This document shows positions 45,144-55,700 of a stretch of DNA of 64,000 nt, one piece after another; positions within the stretch are counted from its first letter, which is position 1; each line of letters starts with the position of its first letter. This DNA comes from Pycnococcus provasolii (Eukaryota > Chlorophyta > Pseudoscourfieldiophyceae > Pseudoscourfieldiales > Pycnococcaceae), in contig OW568879.1 of NCBI GenBank assembly GCA_938743325.2, forward strand, positions 1-64,000, given 5' to 3'. The notes under the pieces were generated by a model. The model saw only the letters and a list, made by a program, of their open reading frames with translations, was not told the DNA's origin and did no database searches. A program made the translations under genes and the position numbers.

Positions 45144-46625
45144 ATGAACTGCAGAATGATGTCACCAGCCACACGCAACGTCACGCGTTGCCACGTTGCA
45201 GTGCGACGTGCGATCACGGTGAGTGCCGCTGGGACCCGTGTCACACGGTGTCCTCGCGTGGTGGCGCAAACGCCGCCCATGGGAGATGCGCCCTCGCAGT
45301 CCCCCTCTGGGCAGAATAACCTCAGGTCGAAGAAACCAACCAAGAAAACTTCGCTCAACGTCGCAGCGCCTATCGCTCCCCCGGCGCCGATCACGCCCGA
45401 CAAGGAGGCGCCGAAAGAGACGAGGAAGATTCGCGTGCGCATCGACAACGTCTGGTACGACATGTCCGGGTGGGCGGCGGCGCACCCAGGTGGCGCGCGG
45501 TGGATCCGCTGGTTCGACGGACGCGACGCCACCGCCGTCTTCTACGCGCTGCACTCGTACGGACCCAACGGATCCGACGTCAGCATGCGCCGTCTCGCAA
45601 AGCTGCCGCGCTGTGAGGCGCCGGAGGACGTGCCAGGACGCTACGCTTCGAGGTACGACACCACCGAGCAGGGGGGCACGCTGCCGACGGCCGATGACCA
45701 GGGCACTATGGAGGCGTTCCAGGAGCTCCGCGTTAAGCTCGAGAAGGACGGGTACTTCAAGCGCAACATTCTGAAGGAGGCGTGGGCGCTTGTCTCCGTG
45801 CTCGCTCTGTACGGCCTTGGAACTGCCGTCGCGTTCACGCACCCCATCGCTGCTACGCTGCTGCTCGGGCTCGGTATGCAGCAGGCTGGCTGGCTCGCGC
45901 ACGACTACATCCACGGCCGAGGCAAGTGGTGCGACAATATGCGCTGGTTTGGCGCCGTATTCAACGGGCACAGTGCCGAGTGGTGGGCGCAGAAGCACTC
46001 GCTGCACCACTGCTTCACAAACGAGGAGGAGCTCGACCACGACATCATGATGGAGCCGTTCTTCTTCATGCGCTCGCCCACCGAGAGTGGACGTCCGGAC
46101 AGCCCGTGGCGCAAATACCAGCACATCTACGGCTATCCTCTGATCAGCATTATGTACTGGCTTTGGCGGGCCCACTCTGTACAGTGCGTCTTCGAGCGAA
46201 AGGACGTGAAGGAGGCGGCCCTGCTTTCGGTGAATTACCTCTGGCTTGCTCTGTGCATGCCGTGGCAAGTTGCCGTCGGGTCCATTTTCGTCGGAGGCTT
46301 CCTCGTTGGCGGTCTCGTGAGCGCGACGCACCAGAGCGAGGAGATTATGCTCGCGGGAGACCAGCCCGACTACATCGCCGGTCAGTTCCGCTCCACGCGC
46401 GACGCCGAGGCGCAGTTCGGTCCCATCGAGACTTGGCTGTGGGGAGGCATGGACACGCAGTTGACACACCACCTCCTTCCCTCGCTCCCTCGATACAAAT
46501 ACCACGAGGTTCGGCCAATTATTATTGAGTGGGCGCGCTCGCGCGGCATCGAGTATCGCATGTCCCCGAGCACAAAAATTCTCTCCGACAACTTTGCGAC
46601 GCTTAAGCGCGTTGCTTTGCAGTAG
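45144..46625 (+). CDS. Cytochrome b5 front-end fatty-acid desaturase, probably plastid
   Basis: The protein has 493 residues. An N-terminal Arg/Ser/Val-rich leader without acids (about 50 residues, from MNCRMMSPATRNV) resembles a plastid transit peptide. A cytochrome b5 domain follows with heme motif HPGG at about residue 114. The three histidine boxes are HDYIHG (box I), WWAQKHSLHHCF (box II) and QLTHHLLPSL (box III, in which the first His of the usual HxxHH is Gln, as in front-end enzymes). Such desaturases make delta-4, -5 or -6 polyunsaturated fatty acids; the regiospecificity is not predictable. Fused cyt b5 supports the assignment, while the leader would be unusual for an ER enzyme. Confidence 0.9.
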   Translation: MNCRMMSPATRNVTRCHVAVRRAITVSAAGTRVTRCPRVVAQTPPMGDAPSQSPSGQNNLRSKKPTKKTSLNVAAPIAPPAPITPDKEAPKETRKIRVRIDNVWYDMSGWAAAHPGGARWIRWFDGRDATAVFYALHSYGPNGSDVSMRRLAKLPRCEAPEDVPGRYASRYDTTEQGGTLPTADDQGTMEAFQELRVKLEKDGYFKRNILKEAWALVSVLALYGLGTAVAFTHPIAATLLLGLGMQQAGWLAHDYIHGRGKWCDNMRWFGAVFNGHSAEWWAQKHSLHHCFTNEEELDHDIMMEPFFFMRSPTESGRPDSPWRKYQHIYGYPLISIMYWLWRAHSVQCVFERKDVKEAALLSVNYLWLALCMPWQVAVGSIFVGGFLVGGLVSATHQSEEIMLAGDQPDYIAGQFRSTRDAEAQFGPIETWLWGGMDTQLTHHLLPSLPRYKYHEVRPIIIEWARSRGIEYRMSPSTKILSDNFATLKRVALQ

Positions 46626-47160
46626 AAAAAAAATAAAAGAATAAATAGTCTATAATGGTATACAGTTTGATATATTTAAGATATCATGTGTTCTGTAACT
46701 TGAGAAGATGTGGTTGAAACAATCCCCGGTAAATTCGAGCGCGCGGGCGGTACGTACCAGCGCCATGGCGTGGTTGCGTGTGTGGTCACAGGCTGATGCT
46801 GGTTGGATATTTTACTTAACTACGAGCGGGCACACTCACAGACGGGTCCCCAGATAGGAGTGCCCGGGACCTGTGATCTCCCAAGCCCGGGGGGACGCTT
46901 ATGGGGACCCCATTTCCTTCCCTCAAGCTGCGCCATAAGAGTGCGGGGCGTGCGTGCTTGCGTGCTTGCGTGCTTGCGTGGGCGTCTTCTTGCGCACCCT
47001 GCCCGCCTGTTTGATTGTGAATTCGCGCAGCTTAACGGGCAGTTAACCTGAAGCTGTCGCACGGCCGTTAAGCTCAAGCTTGCACTCCGTACGCGCACGC
47101 ACAGCATACCCTTACCGTGTCTTCTCGCGCTACCGTTATTGTTCTAGGTAAAGTACAGTT
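46626..47160. other. Intergenic region without a recognisable gene
   Basis: Contains a GCGTGCTTGCGTGCTTGCGTG microsatellite at 46,955-46,985 and an A-rich 3' flank after the desaturase. Nothing else is supported. Confidence 0.6.
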
Positions 47161-47315
47161 ATGGGCGCAGGCGTGTCCCAGTTTCCCGGCGCGCAGCGAC
47201 ACCTCACGCCTGCGATACACTGCCACGCGTGTGGGCTGACGTTCAGGCCCATCTCCGCGCCGCCACCACGACCACGAAGGAGGCGCTTATCAAGCCACGG
47301 AGACGCAGGCGAAGA

Positions 47316-47350
<35 letters not shown>

Positions 47351-48312
47351 GGCCACCAGAATCGGCAAGTGCGGGCACACGAGGCCACGAAGGCGACGGT
47401 GACGGCGAACGAGGCGGTGGCCCCGCCGCAGGCTCAGGCACAGACGCCGACGATGAGGAACCGCTGGTGCCGTGCCCACGGTGCGGTAGCGAGTTTACCG
47501 AACACACGTTCGCAGTGGACCCGAACGTCGTCGCGCACCTTGCACGGGCATCCGCGACGGCGCCGAACTTGAGCACCGAGGAACTCGTGCTGAACATGCT
47601 TCTCGACGACGGCACGCAGAACAACAACAACAACAACGGTGGAGGCGGAGGCGGAGGCGGAGGCGGAGGCGGCACAGACGCACACAACTCGGCAATGCGT
47701 ATGCCTCGAAGTGGCGACCAGAGCTTGGAGGAACTCATGGTGGCGCGCGCGCAGAGCATGTCAATGGACGAGGCGGCAGCAAAAGGGCCTGCACAGAGTC
47801 CCCTGAAAAATAAGGATCTTGCCAGCCTCACCGCGTCAGCGTTCGATGCCAAGGACACCAAGTCGTGGGCCGAGGCGACGTGCTCTGTGTGTGTGATGGA
47901 CATCGAAGACGGCGAGTCCGTCATACGACTGCCTTGCTCGCACGCGTACCACAAGAGCTGTGTCGTGTCTTGGCTCGAACGGCAGGACTTCTGCGCTGTG
48001 TGTCGAGCACCACTTGACGGATTCGCAGAGAAGGTGTCGTCGGCGACGACGACTCCGACAAAGACTCCGACGAAAACTCCGACCAAGTCACCGTCGCCGA
48101 CCATCACAACACGCCGGACGACGACGCCGAGTTCATCATCACGTGGTGGAAGCGGCGCGTCCACGTCTTCCACGCCCTCGCGAGGGAACACTGGTAGCGG
48201 CAGCACAGTGGGCCGTTCAACCACCACGACAACGTCGAGTCGGAGCGCCGCCACCACCACCACCACCACCACCACTGCCGCCGCCGCTGCCGCAAAGGCT
48301 GCAAAGAAATGA
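47161..48312 (+). CDS. RING-H2 E3 ubiquitin ligase, RNF115/126-like
   Basis: The protein has 383 residues. It starts MGAGVSQ, an N-myristoylation consensus. A CxxC pair (CHACG) and a second (CPRCGSEFTE, near 110) form the N-terminal zinc motif of BCA2-type ligases. The RING-H2 lies at about 241-285: CSVCVMDIEDGESVIRLPC, SHAYHKSCVVSWLERQ and CAVCRAPL with the His at the H2 position. Low-complexity Gly (GGTGGAGGC repeat) and a Thr/Ser-rich tail lie between and after. The ligase would ubiquitinate membrane-proximal substrates, given the myristoyl signal; substrates are unknown. Confidence 0.85.
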
Positions 48313-48360
48313 TCTGTTTAAATTTTTCAAAAAAAAAATTCTCGTCACGTTATTACAACA

Positions 48361-51360
48361 TCACAACATCATCTCGTCCTCGTCATCAACGACGACATCC
48401 TTCTTCTGCACGGACTCCTGTCCCCAGTACATCTCGCTAATCTGCGCATTCGTTGTCGCCTCATCAGGTTTTTTGTCCTCACGAATGCGAAGAAACCTGG
48501 GAAAGCGCAGCGCGACGCCACGGTGCTCGTCGGCGACGCCAATCGCCGCCTTGTGCGTGGGGCTCAGGCTCAGGTCGGCAGCTTTCACCTCCCACACTTG
48601 CGTGGGCTCGAGCCAAATGTCAGGCTTGAGCATGTCGCCAACGAGCAGGTAGGAACGCGGTGCGCCGGTGCCACTCCACTGAATCTCCGTCTCCTGCAGA
48701 GCCTTCGTGTGCGACTCGAGCACCTCCTCGCTAAATCCCGTTCCAATCTTGCAGCAGCTCTCGTAGCTCTCCGTCTCCGGGTTGTAGCAGGCAAGCAGGT
48801 ACGCTCCGTAAACGCCCGTGCGCTTACCCTTTCCATGCCACGCCGCGATGGGGACGAGATCCACCGAGTCGCCCAGACCACCTTCGCCGCCGCCATCTTC
48901 GATGTAGTCTTTTTTGAGTTTCAGCCAGTTCAGGCTACGCCTGGACGGCTCGTACGTGTCGTCGAGCGTTTTGATGATGAGACCTTCCGTGCTCGCGCCT
49001 ACGGACTCGTTGAGGAAGTTGTTGATGTCGTCGAATTCGCGGGACACCATCACGCTTGAGAGCTGGAACATGTTGGGAATCTCCTTGCAAACCTTGGCGA
49101 GAATTTCACGGCGCTCGCGTAGAGGCTTCTTCAGCAGCGGCACTCCATTATAGTACAGGATGTCGAACGCAAAGACGCAGACGTTCACCTTGACATCCTC
49201 GAGCTTCACATCCTTCTTCTTGCGATTCATGAGATTCTGGAAGGGCAGGATCGTCTTCGTCTCTCGGTCGAATGCCACAGATTCGGCATCAATCACGATC
49301 GACTCGCAGACGGCGTCGTCCACCTCTGATGCATCTGCGTAGCTGTCCGGCGTGCCTTGCAGCGGTGCAGACGGCGCGGGTGGCAGAAACTGGTCGACGA
49401 GCACCGTGACGTCGGGATACCGCGTCGTCATGTCCTCCGAGTTGCGGCTGTAGATTTTCACGACGCGCTCGTACGTCGCTGACGTATCCGGCTCGGCGGC
49501 GGCGGAGGCGCAGGCTTCGGTTTCCGTTTCGCTTGCTGCTGCTCCCGTTTCCGCGGTGGCGGTAGCAGCAGCAGCAGCAGCAGCAGCAGCCTTGGACGGC
49601 GACGCACGCGGCGCAAAAAAACCAGCAGCAGCCGACTTCTTCGACGCGGGAGCGGCAGCAGCAACGGCAGGTGCTGCGGCGGACGCGTCACTCTTGCGTT
49701 TGTGGCTTCCGCGCTTCTGCAGAAATACGTGGATCTGCGTTCGCTCGCCATCGTACTTGTACTCGCACTGGAATTCCGTCTCGGCGTTGAAGCGGGTGAG
49801 AATCTCCTGCACGCCCTTCGTAGGCTTCGACAGCATGGGATGCACGGGTACGCCAGGCTCGAACGAGCACAGCCGACGCACGTCGGCCATGCCACCTGGC
49901 ACCTCCTGCCACGTCGGTGGCTCTGACGCGCCTGCATCGCGCCACGCGCGGTACGCCAGCACGGGTGCAAGCATCGTGTCCACAATCTTACCGTAGTTGG
50001 GGGATTCGCTGTACACCGTGCGTATCGCCTCGTTCGCGGCGACGAGATGAGGCATGAGCACCTTGGCGGTGTCAAGTTTCTCCGGCTTTTCACCCGTGAT
50101 TTTTGACGTCTCGCGTCTCATGTCAATCTCGTGCATGCAGCACGCCTGCCCGAGCGCTGCCAGCACGGAATTCTCCGCAAGTCCGATGCGCAGCTTACCT
50201 TGCAGTCCACGCACGATCCATCCCGCCTCGTCGTTCTGCGCGCGCACGAGCATCTTGCGTATCGAATCGATGCGTCGCGACTTGGAGTTGCCACCTTCCT
50301 CCTTTGCGATGGATACGAACGCGCTGAAGATGTCGTGGCACGTGAGCGGGGGCTTTTTCGCGCTGGCGGCACCTCCGAAAAAGCTTCCGAGCGACTTCTG
50401 AGACGACTTGGCTTTCAGCGCGACGAGTCCGAGGTCTCCCACTTCGTCGTACTGCGATTTGATCGAGGACTCCTTCTTTCCCGTGGTAGAGGCGAGGGCG
50501 GTGATGAGGGTGGCGTCGCCAATGCCAAGTTCCAAGCCGGCGTAGTCTGGCGCCACCTTGTTGACGCACAGGTAGAGGACATCGAGCAGAGCGTGGGGGC
50601 ACTTGTGCAGCACGACGCGGAAGAAGTTTGTCAGGTACCGAACGATGAGAAGTCGCTTGCTTTCGTTTCCGATGGTTTCGAGCGTGGCGGTGAGTGCGCT
50701 GTACGGCAGGCGTCCTTCGGGTGTCAGAGTGATCTCCTGTGCATGCTTGTCGACGTCGTACGCGATGAGCTCCGCCGCCATGGTGAGCGCGCCGTCCCCC
50801 ACGCCGAACATGGAGTCGGCATTGTTCGCGTCTGGCTTTTCCGTGGTGGCAGCAGGTTGTTTTTTTTCCTTGATTGCCTTTCCCGTCGACGTCGCTTCAG
50901 CGGCAGAGCCGGACGACGCCTTCATCATCGCCGCGAACGCGTTCGAAGGCTTGGTTTTTTCCGCCCCTTCTTCTTGCTTGCCGTTGGGCTTTTGTGTTGC
51001 AGCAGCTTCATCCTTTTGTGATTTGGACTTGGCAGACGACGCCTTCATCATCGCCGCGAACGCCGACGACGCCTGTGGTTTTCCGGCTTTGCGTGCATTT
51101 TCCGCCTCCTCCGCATGTGCCGCCTCAGTCATCGCAGCATCATCCGAGGGGTTCGCGTTGGCAGGAGCCACCACCTTGGAACCTGAGTCAAGCACCTCCA
51201 CCACATCGCTCACTTTCTTGAGTTTTCTAGACTTTTTGACCTTCCCCTCTGAGTTTTCATTTTTGACTCGATCTGACACAGGCTTATCAGTATCAGCATC
51301 AGTACTTTCTTTGGTTGTGTTGCAGAAGAAGGTGTTGATTGTGGGCGCCATCGGACTCAT
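48361..51360 (-). CDS. LIG1: DNA ligase I (ATP-dependent)
   Basis: The protein has 999 residues; an in-frame ATG at 51351 could also start it. Near the N-terminus PTINTFF fits a PCNA-interacting (PIP) box, as in LIG1. A long Lys/Glu/Ala/Ser-rich N-terminal region follows, with two copies of a SNAFAAMMKASS-type segment. The ligase core has the adenylated Lys in EYKYDGER at about 535, FDILYYNG and SLNWLKLKKDYIED (motif V), and an OB-domain ending with DKPDEATTNAQI. It seals nicks and joins Okazaki fragments. An Ala-rich insertion lies around residues 565-620, inside the catalytic region. The ligase ends 49 bp from the RING gene, tail to tail. Confidence 0.95.
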   Translation of the reverse strand: MSPMAPTINTFFCNTTKESTDADTDKPVSDRVKNENSEGKVKKSRKLKKVSDVVEVLDSGSKVVAPANANPSDDAAMTEAAHAEEAENARKAGKPQASSAFAAMMKASSAKSKSQKDEAAATQKPNGKQEEGAEKTKPSNAFAAMMKASSGSAAEATSTGKAIKEKKQPAATTEKPDANNADSMFGVGDGALTMAAELIAYDVDKHAQEITLTPEGRLPYSALTATLETIGNESKRLLIVRYLTNFFRVVLHKCPHALLDVLYLCVNKVAPDYAGLELGIGDATLITALASTTGKKESSIKSQYDEVGDLGLVALKAKSSQKSLGSFFGGAASAKKPPLTCHDIFSAFVSIAKEEGGNSKSRRIDSIRKMLVRAQNDEAGWIVRGLQGKLRIGLAENSVLAALGQACCMHEIDMRRETSKITGEKPEKLDTAKVLMPHLVAANEAIRTVYSESPNYGKIVDTMLAPVLAYRAWRDAGASEPPTWQEVPGGMADVRRLCSFEPGVPVHPMLSKPTKGVQEILTRFNAETEFQCEYKYDGERTQIHVFLQKRGSHKRKSDASAAAPAVAAAAPASKKSAAAGFFAPRASPSKAAAAAAAAATATAETGAAASETETEACASAAAEPDTSATYERVVKIYSRNSEDMTTRYPDVTVLVDQFLPPAPSAPLQGTPDSYADASEVDDAVCESIVIDAESVAFDRETKTILPFQNLMNRKKKDVKLEDVKVNVCVFAFDILYYNGVPLLKKPLRERREILAKVCKEIPNMFQLSSVMVSREFDDINNFLNESVGASTEGLIIKTLDDTYEPSRRSLNWLKLKKDYIEDGGGEGGLGDSVDLVPIAAWHGKGKRTGVYGAYLLACYNPETESYESCCKIGTGFSEEVLESHTKALQETEIQWSGTGAPRSYLLVGDMLKPDIWLEPTQVWEVKAADLSLSPTHKAAIGVADEHRGVALRFPRFLRIREDKKPDEATTNAQISEMYWGQESVQKKDVVVDDEDEMML

Positions 51361-52728
51361 GAAGGAAGGGCGCTACTTGTGAGCGCGTGTGCTTTGCGGC
51401 GAATGGCAAAGCAGGCCGAGGGGGAAAAGGACAAGGAGGCGGGAGAGGTGTTTGAATCTGGCAGGGCAGGGGCAGGGAAACAGAAGAGGGAGACGTGGGA
51501 AACGAGGAAGGAGGGGTTAGGCTAGTAGGGGTTGGGCTAGTAGGGGTTGGGCTAGTAGGGGTTTGGGCTAGCTAGGGTTTGGGTTCAGGTAGGCTCGGCT
51601 GTGTTGTGCCGCGTTGCGCCATCAAGTAAACTTAGTAGGGTACTGTAGTGCCCGGGTGCTCACAACAAGCGTGTGCTGACAACAAACGGTGGTCCGTCGG
51701 TGGGGATACGTCCGGCCTTGTTTTTACGTCAACTCTTGAGGGCCCCCCTTGGACGGCCCTTGACTTCCGAAAGACCGTGATCTTCAGAGTAGTAATCACG
51801 TGAATATTCTTCAGTGCATTGTTGTACTGGGCAGACTTGCGAGAGAGACCCCGAACAAATGCAAACAAAATGCGGAAATTTGGAAAAATGACAGAGGAAA
51901 AGGTCGCGTGGGAAAAAGGCATAAGAGAGGACGACACCTCATCACGACCGGACGGTGGCCACACCTGACACGGTCGTTGCCTCGCTGTCTTGCATTGGGC
52001 ACCGGCGCACGACGACATATGGCAGTCGCAGGGACCAAAAGGGCGGAGGGGCCGAGGAGCTCCGTTTCGAGCGTATTTTTTTCAAGTTTGCGTTTGCGAA
52101 CGAACGATTCGTCGCGGCCCGTTGGAAGTTGTTGTGGAGCGGAGAGCGGAGACGCCCTGCCCTGCACCCCCCTTATTAGTCTATGCTTGACGTCGGGAAA
52201 GGAAAAATCGCGGGAGGGAGGGACCCTGCTCTATCGCGGGAACGGGAAGGGGAAGGGGAAGGAAGGCGAAGGGTCCAAGGCTCGCTTCCCAATAGTCGTT
52301 CCCTTCCGAGCGTGTCCTGTTCTCGTCAACAAAGAAACACACAGCCCTAATAACCTACCCCAGCATAGCCCCCCTCCCTCTCCTCCTTCTCTCTCTCTCT
52401 CCGCACCAAGCACGACCAGCAAAAAAACAACACGGCGTTCGTCTCGTGGCACGGCGTTGGCGTTGGGCCGTGCGCGCGCTCACTGACTTCGTCGGCCGAA
52501 CTCGAAGCTCGCGTCGGATTTAAGTTCGGCTTACTTCTGGGGCGGCGCTGAGTGCGCGCGACAACCGCTCGGAAGTCAAGTCGCCTGGCGAAACAAGAAG
52601 AATACGAGGGAAAACCTTACATTGAGGCCCTTTCGTTCCTGTGGTGCACGCGCGCGCAGCAAGAGGGGGAAACGCGAACAAACAAACAGGAAAACTTTCG
52701 TTTCTCTCTCCCTCCTTCCGCCGTCGCC
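51361..52728. other. Long divergent intergenic region (LIG1-kinesin)
   Basis: At 1,368 bp this is the largest gene-free gap among the core genes. Apart from the tandem repeat at 51,521 and a CT-rich tract at 52,370-52,405, no coding sequence is convincing. Short ORFs at 51,800-52,490 have no recognisable composition or motif. Confidence 0.55.
51521..51583 (-). repeat. 15-16 bp tandem repeat upstream of LIG1
   Basis: GCTAGTAGGGGTTGG is repeated four times with small changes, ending GCTAGGGTTTGG. Read on the LIG1 strand each unit contains AACCCCTAC, three times consecutively, the same word as in the promoters of YbaB, Nup85 and the LRR/hydrolase pair. It lies 160-225 bp upstream of the start. 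Confidence 0.85.
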
Positions 52729-55700
52729 ATGTTCGGCCGCGGGAGAAAGAACGCGTCAGAAAAGAGCGAGTCGAAGGCAGAACCTGACGACGTGCGGTAT
52801 CGGCAACTGCAAACATACCACAGGCAGCAGCAGGCGGAACGTGCGCGCAACAGCTCGACGAACGGCGCGGGTCCAAGCCCAAGTCCAAGTCGCAAGTCCA
52901 AGTCCTCGGCAAGAGCGTCGAACGGCTCGGAGAGCGATTCCGAGTACAACATATTCAACCAGCACCCGTCGCTCCACAGCGACGACCTTCGTGAGCACCT
53001 CCGAGATCAACATGGCATTGCACGGCCCAGCGTGGCCGAGGTGGGCATCGCCGCGCTCACGAGCCACGAACGGCCGCAGAACATGTCCAAGGAGCAAGTG
53101 GCGGACTTCGTGAGGCAAATAGGACGCATGGAGTCAGGTGACTACGCAAGCACGCGAAGTCCAGCCGCGGAGCGACACCGCTCGCAGCAGTTTGAGAAGT
53201 ACGCCGCCAACTTCTACCGCAGCGACGTCGACGGGCGAAAGCTCATGTCCCTCTCCAAGGAAGAGATGAGGCAGGATCTCGGCGTGCAGTCGCCGGAACA
53301 CCAGGAGAAGATTGTCGGCTGGCTGAAGCAACTCAGCTCGTCCGTAGGACCGCGCGATGCCGCCGTGCGAGACGCGCCGAACGAATTTGCAAAGCAGCCT
53401 GACGAGGCGAGAAGTTCCATCGCAAGGAGCTTGCAGCAGCAGGAGGATGACGACTTCGAGTCGCGCATCGCGTGGCGCGACGCCGCGCTGCTTGCCAAGG
53501 ATGCGGCGCTCGCGATGCTGAGCGCTCGTGTCGACGCGCTGCTTCGTCGCGATGACGAGTGGAAGCACGCGGCGCGCGTCTACAGAAGCGGAGGCAAGCC
53601 GCAGTTCCCGCCGGAAGACATCACGTCAAGCAGCCAGTACTCGTCTGGCAGCACGCCAATGCGCACGAGAGACCCGGGATCGCACCATCTCCTCGAACCG
53701 ACGAGCCCGACGCGGCCAGTCTCGTCGGGCAGGCCGGCCAAGCCTGGCAGCAGAGCCGAGAAGCTCAACGCCGTCTCCGGCGCGCTTTCGAGTCTCCGGG
53801 AAGACCTCGCGCACCTGCGCACCGAGACGAGACGGCGCGTGACGGCGGTGGGGTCCGACATGATGGACGTCGCCCAGGCGATGAACGAGGCTCTCAGGCG
53901 GTGGGCGCAGGAGTTCGAAATTCAGAGTCGGCTTCGGGACGAGAACAGAAGATTGCACAACGAGGTGGTGGACCTGCGAGGGAACATCCGCGTCTTTCTG
54001 CGCGTGCGCCCGCCAACAGCCGGGGAGATTGGCTGCGGCCCGCTCGCGGTGTCGTGCCCATCCAACACGTCGGCCATGGGCACCGGCGACCTCGTTGCCA
54101 TCCGACTGGAACCCACCTCGTCCGTAATGGAGCCCACGCCAGAGGAAGAGCGCGGTCGCAGGCGCACATTCGCGGGTGCCGCCACCGCCGTGATGGGCGC
54201 CGTGGGACTCATGGGCGCAGGCAGTTTTTCGTCGAGCAGGCGCGAGTCGGCTCGGGAGAACGTGCGTTACTTCGAATTTGACAACGTCTTTTCGCCCGCG
54301 GCGTCTCAGCAGCGCGTCTTCACGGAGGTGGAGATGCTAATCAGATCTGTGTACGAAGGGTTCAACGTGTGCATCTTCGCGTACGGGCAGACTGGCTCGG
54401 GCAAGACGCACACCGTGATCGGACCCGAGGGTGGCGTGGTGACGGCGAAGGAATCTGCCGGTGTATGCTACCGTGCGCTCTCCTCGCTGTTTGCCATGCG
54501 TGACGAGGCGAAGGGTGCTGTCGAAATTAGCGTTTCGGTGGAGATGCGCGAGATTTACAACGAGCAGATCTTCGACCTGCTGAGCAGATCTGACGAGGCG
54601 CAGCTGCCGACGTGGTCAGGTGGCGGCGCTTCTTCACTTTCGGGCGGTGATCGGAATCGGTCCGCGGCAGCCGAGAACCGCCGCGTGAAGCTCCAGACGT
54701 CGCTGAACAACGATCAGGCTACGCGAATCGAGGTGAACACTCCTCAGGACGTGCTTGACGTGATGTCCGAAGGCTCGAAGGCGCGCGTCACGCACGAGAC
54801 GAAGAAGAACGAGCGCAGCTCGCGAAGCCACATGATTCTCACGGTGTACTGCGACATCACGCCCGTGGCGAACGCTAAGTCTTCTTCCCGGAGAATGTCC
54901 GAGGGAAGCCAGTGGAATCCATTTGGAAGCCGAGGCGCGAGCTCGGCGCAGAGTGTTGGTGTGGAGACGGCACGCCACAGCATGCTGCACCTGATTGACC
55001 TCGCGGGATCGGAGCGCGTGAAGGTTTCCGGCGCAACCGACCAGCGCCTGAAGGAAGCCCAGCACATCAACAAGAGCCTGAGTGCGCTCGGCGACGTCAT
55101 CAGCGCGCTTGCGAAGAAGACGGCTCACGTTCCGTTCCGTAATAGCAAGCTCACGCAGCTGCTGGCATCCAGTCTTGGCGGTCAGAGCAAGGTGATGATG
55201 TTCGCACACGTCTCTCCCGGTGCCGACTCGATGGGTGAGTCTCTGTCGACGCTGCAGTTCGCGTCGCGCGCAAGGGCGGTGGAGCTTGGTCGTGCAAATG
55301 CCAACGTCGGAATGCAGCAGGCGGAGATTGAGGAGACGAAGCGAAGTCTGCAGACGATGGCGGCCGAGGTGGTGAACACGCAGAAGGAGACGGTGGCAGA
55401 GAACTTCAAGCTGAAGAACCAGATACTGAAGCTCATGACGGAGAAGTCAGACCTGAAGACCGAGGCGGAACGCCTTCGCCTCGACATCAAGGCACTTCGC
55501 ACAGAGCGCCGTGCATCCCTGTCGTCATCAATGCCTCGTGCATCGCCATCGGCATCGTCGACGTACGGAACGCCGTCGTCGCGGATGACAAGCCCACCGG
55601 CACAATCGCCGCAGCGCTTCCGTGCCACGCCGCCATCTGGCATGTCCTCCGCACACCACTCTCGCATCGAGCCGCTGGCAACCGTTCGCGAGCGTCCGAG

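Noticed and set aside
45162-46505. 447-codon ORF opposite the desaturase
   Set aside because: It starts and ends inside the desaturase gene, and composition (Arg/Val/His-rich) is that of an antisense frame.
51800-52486. 228-codon ORF between LIG1 and kinesin
   Set aside because: No motif, ends in the CT-rich promoter tract, and lacks a good ATG context. Treated as non-coding.
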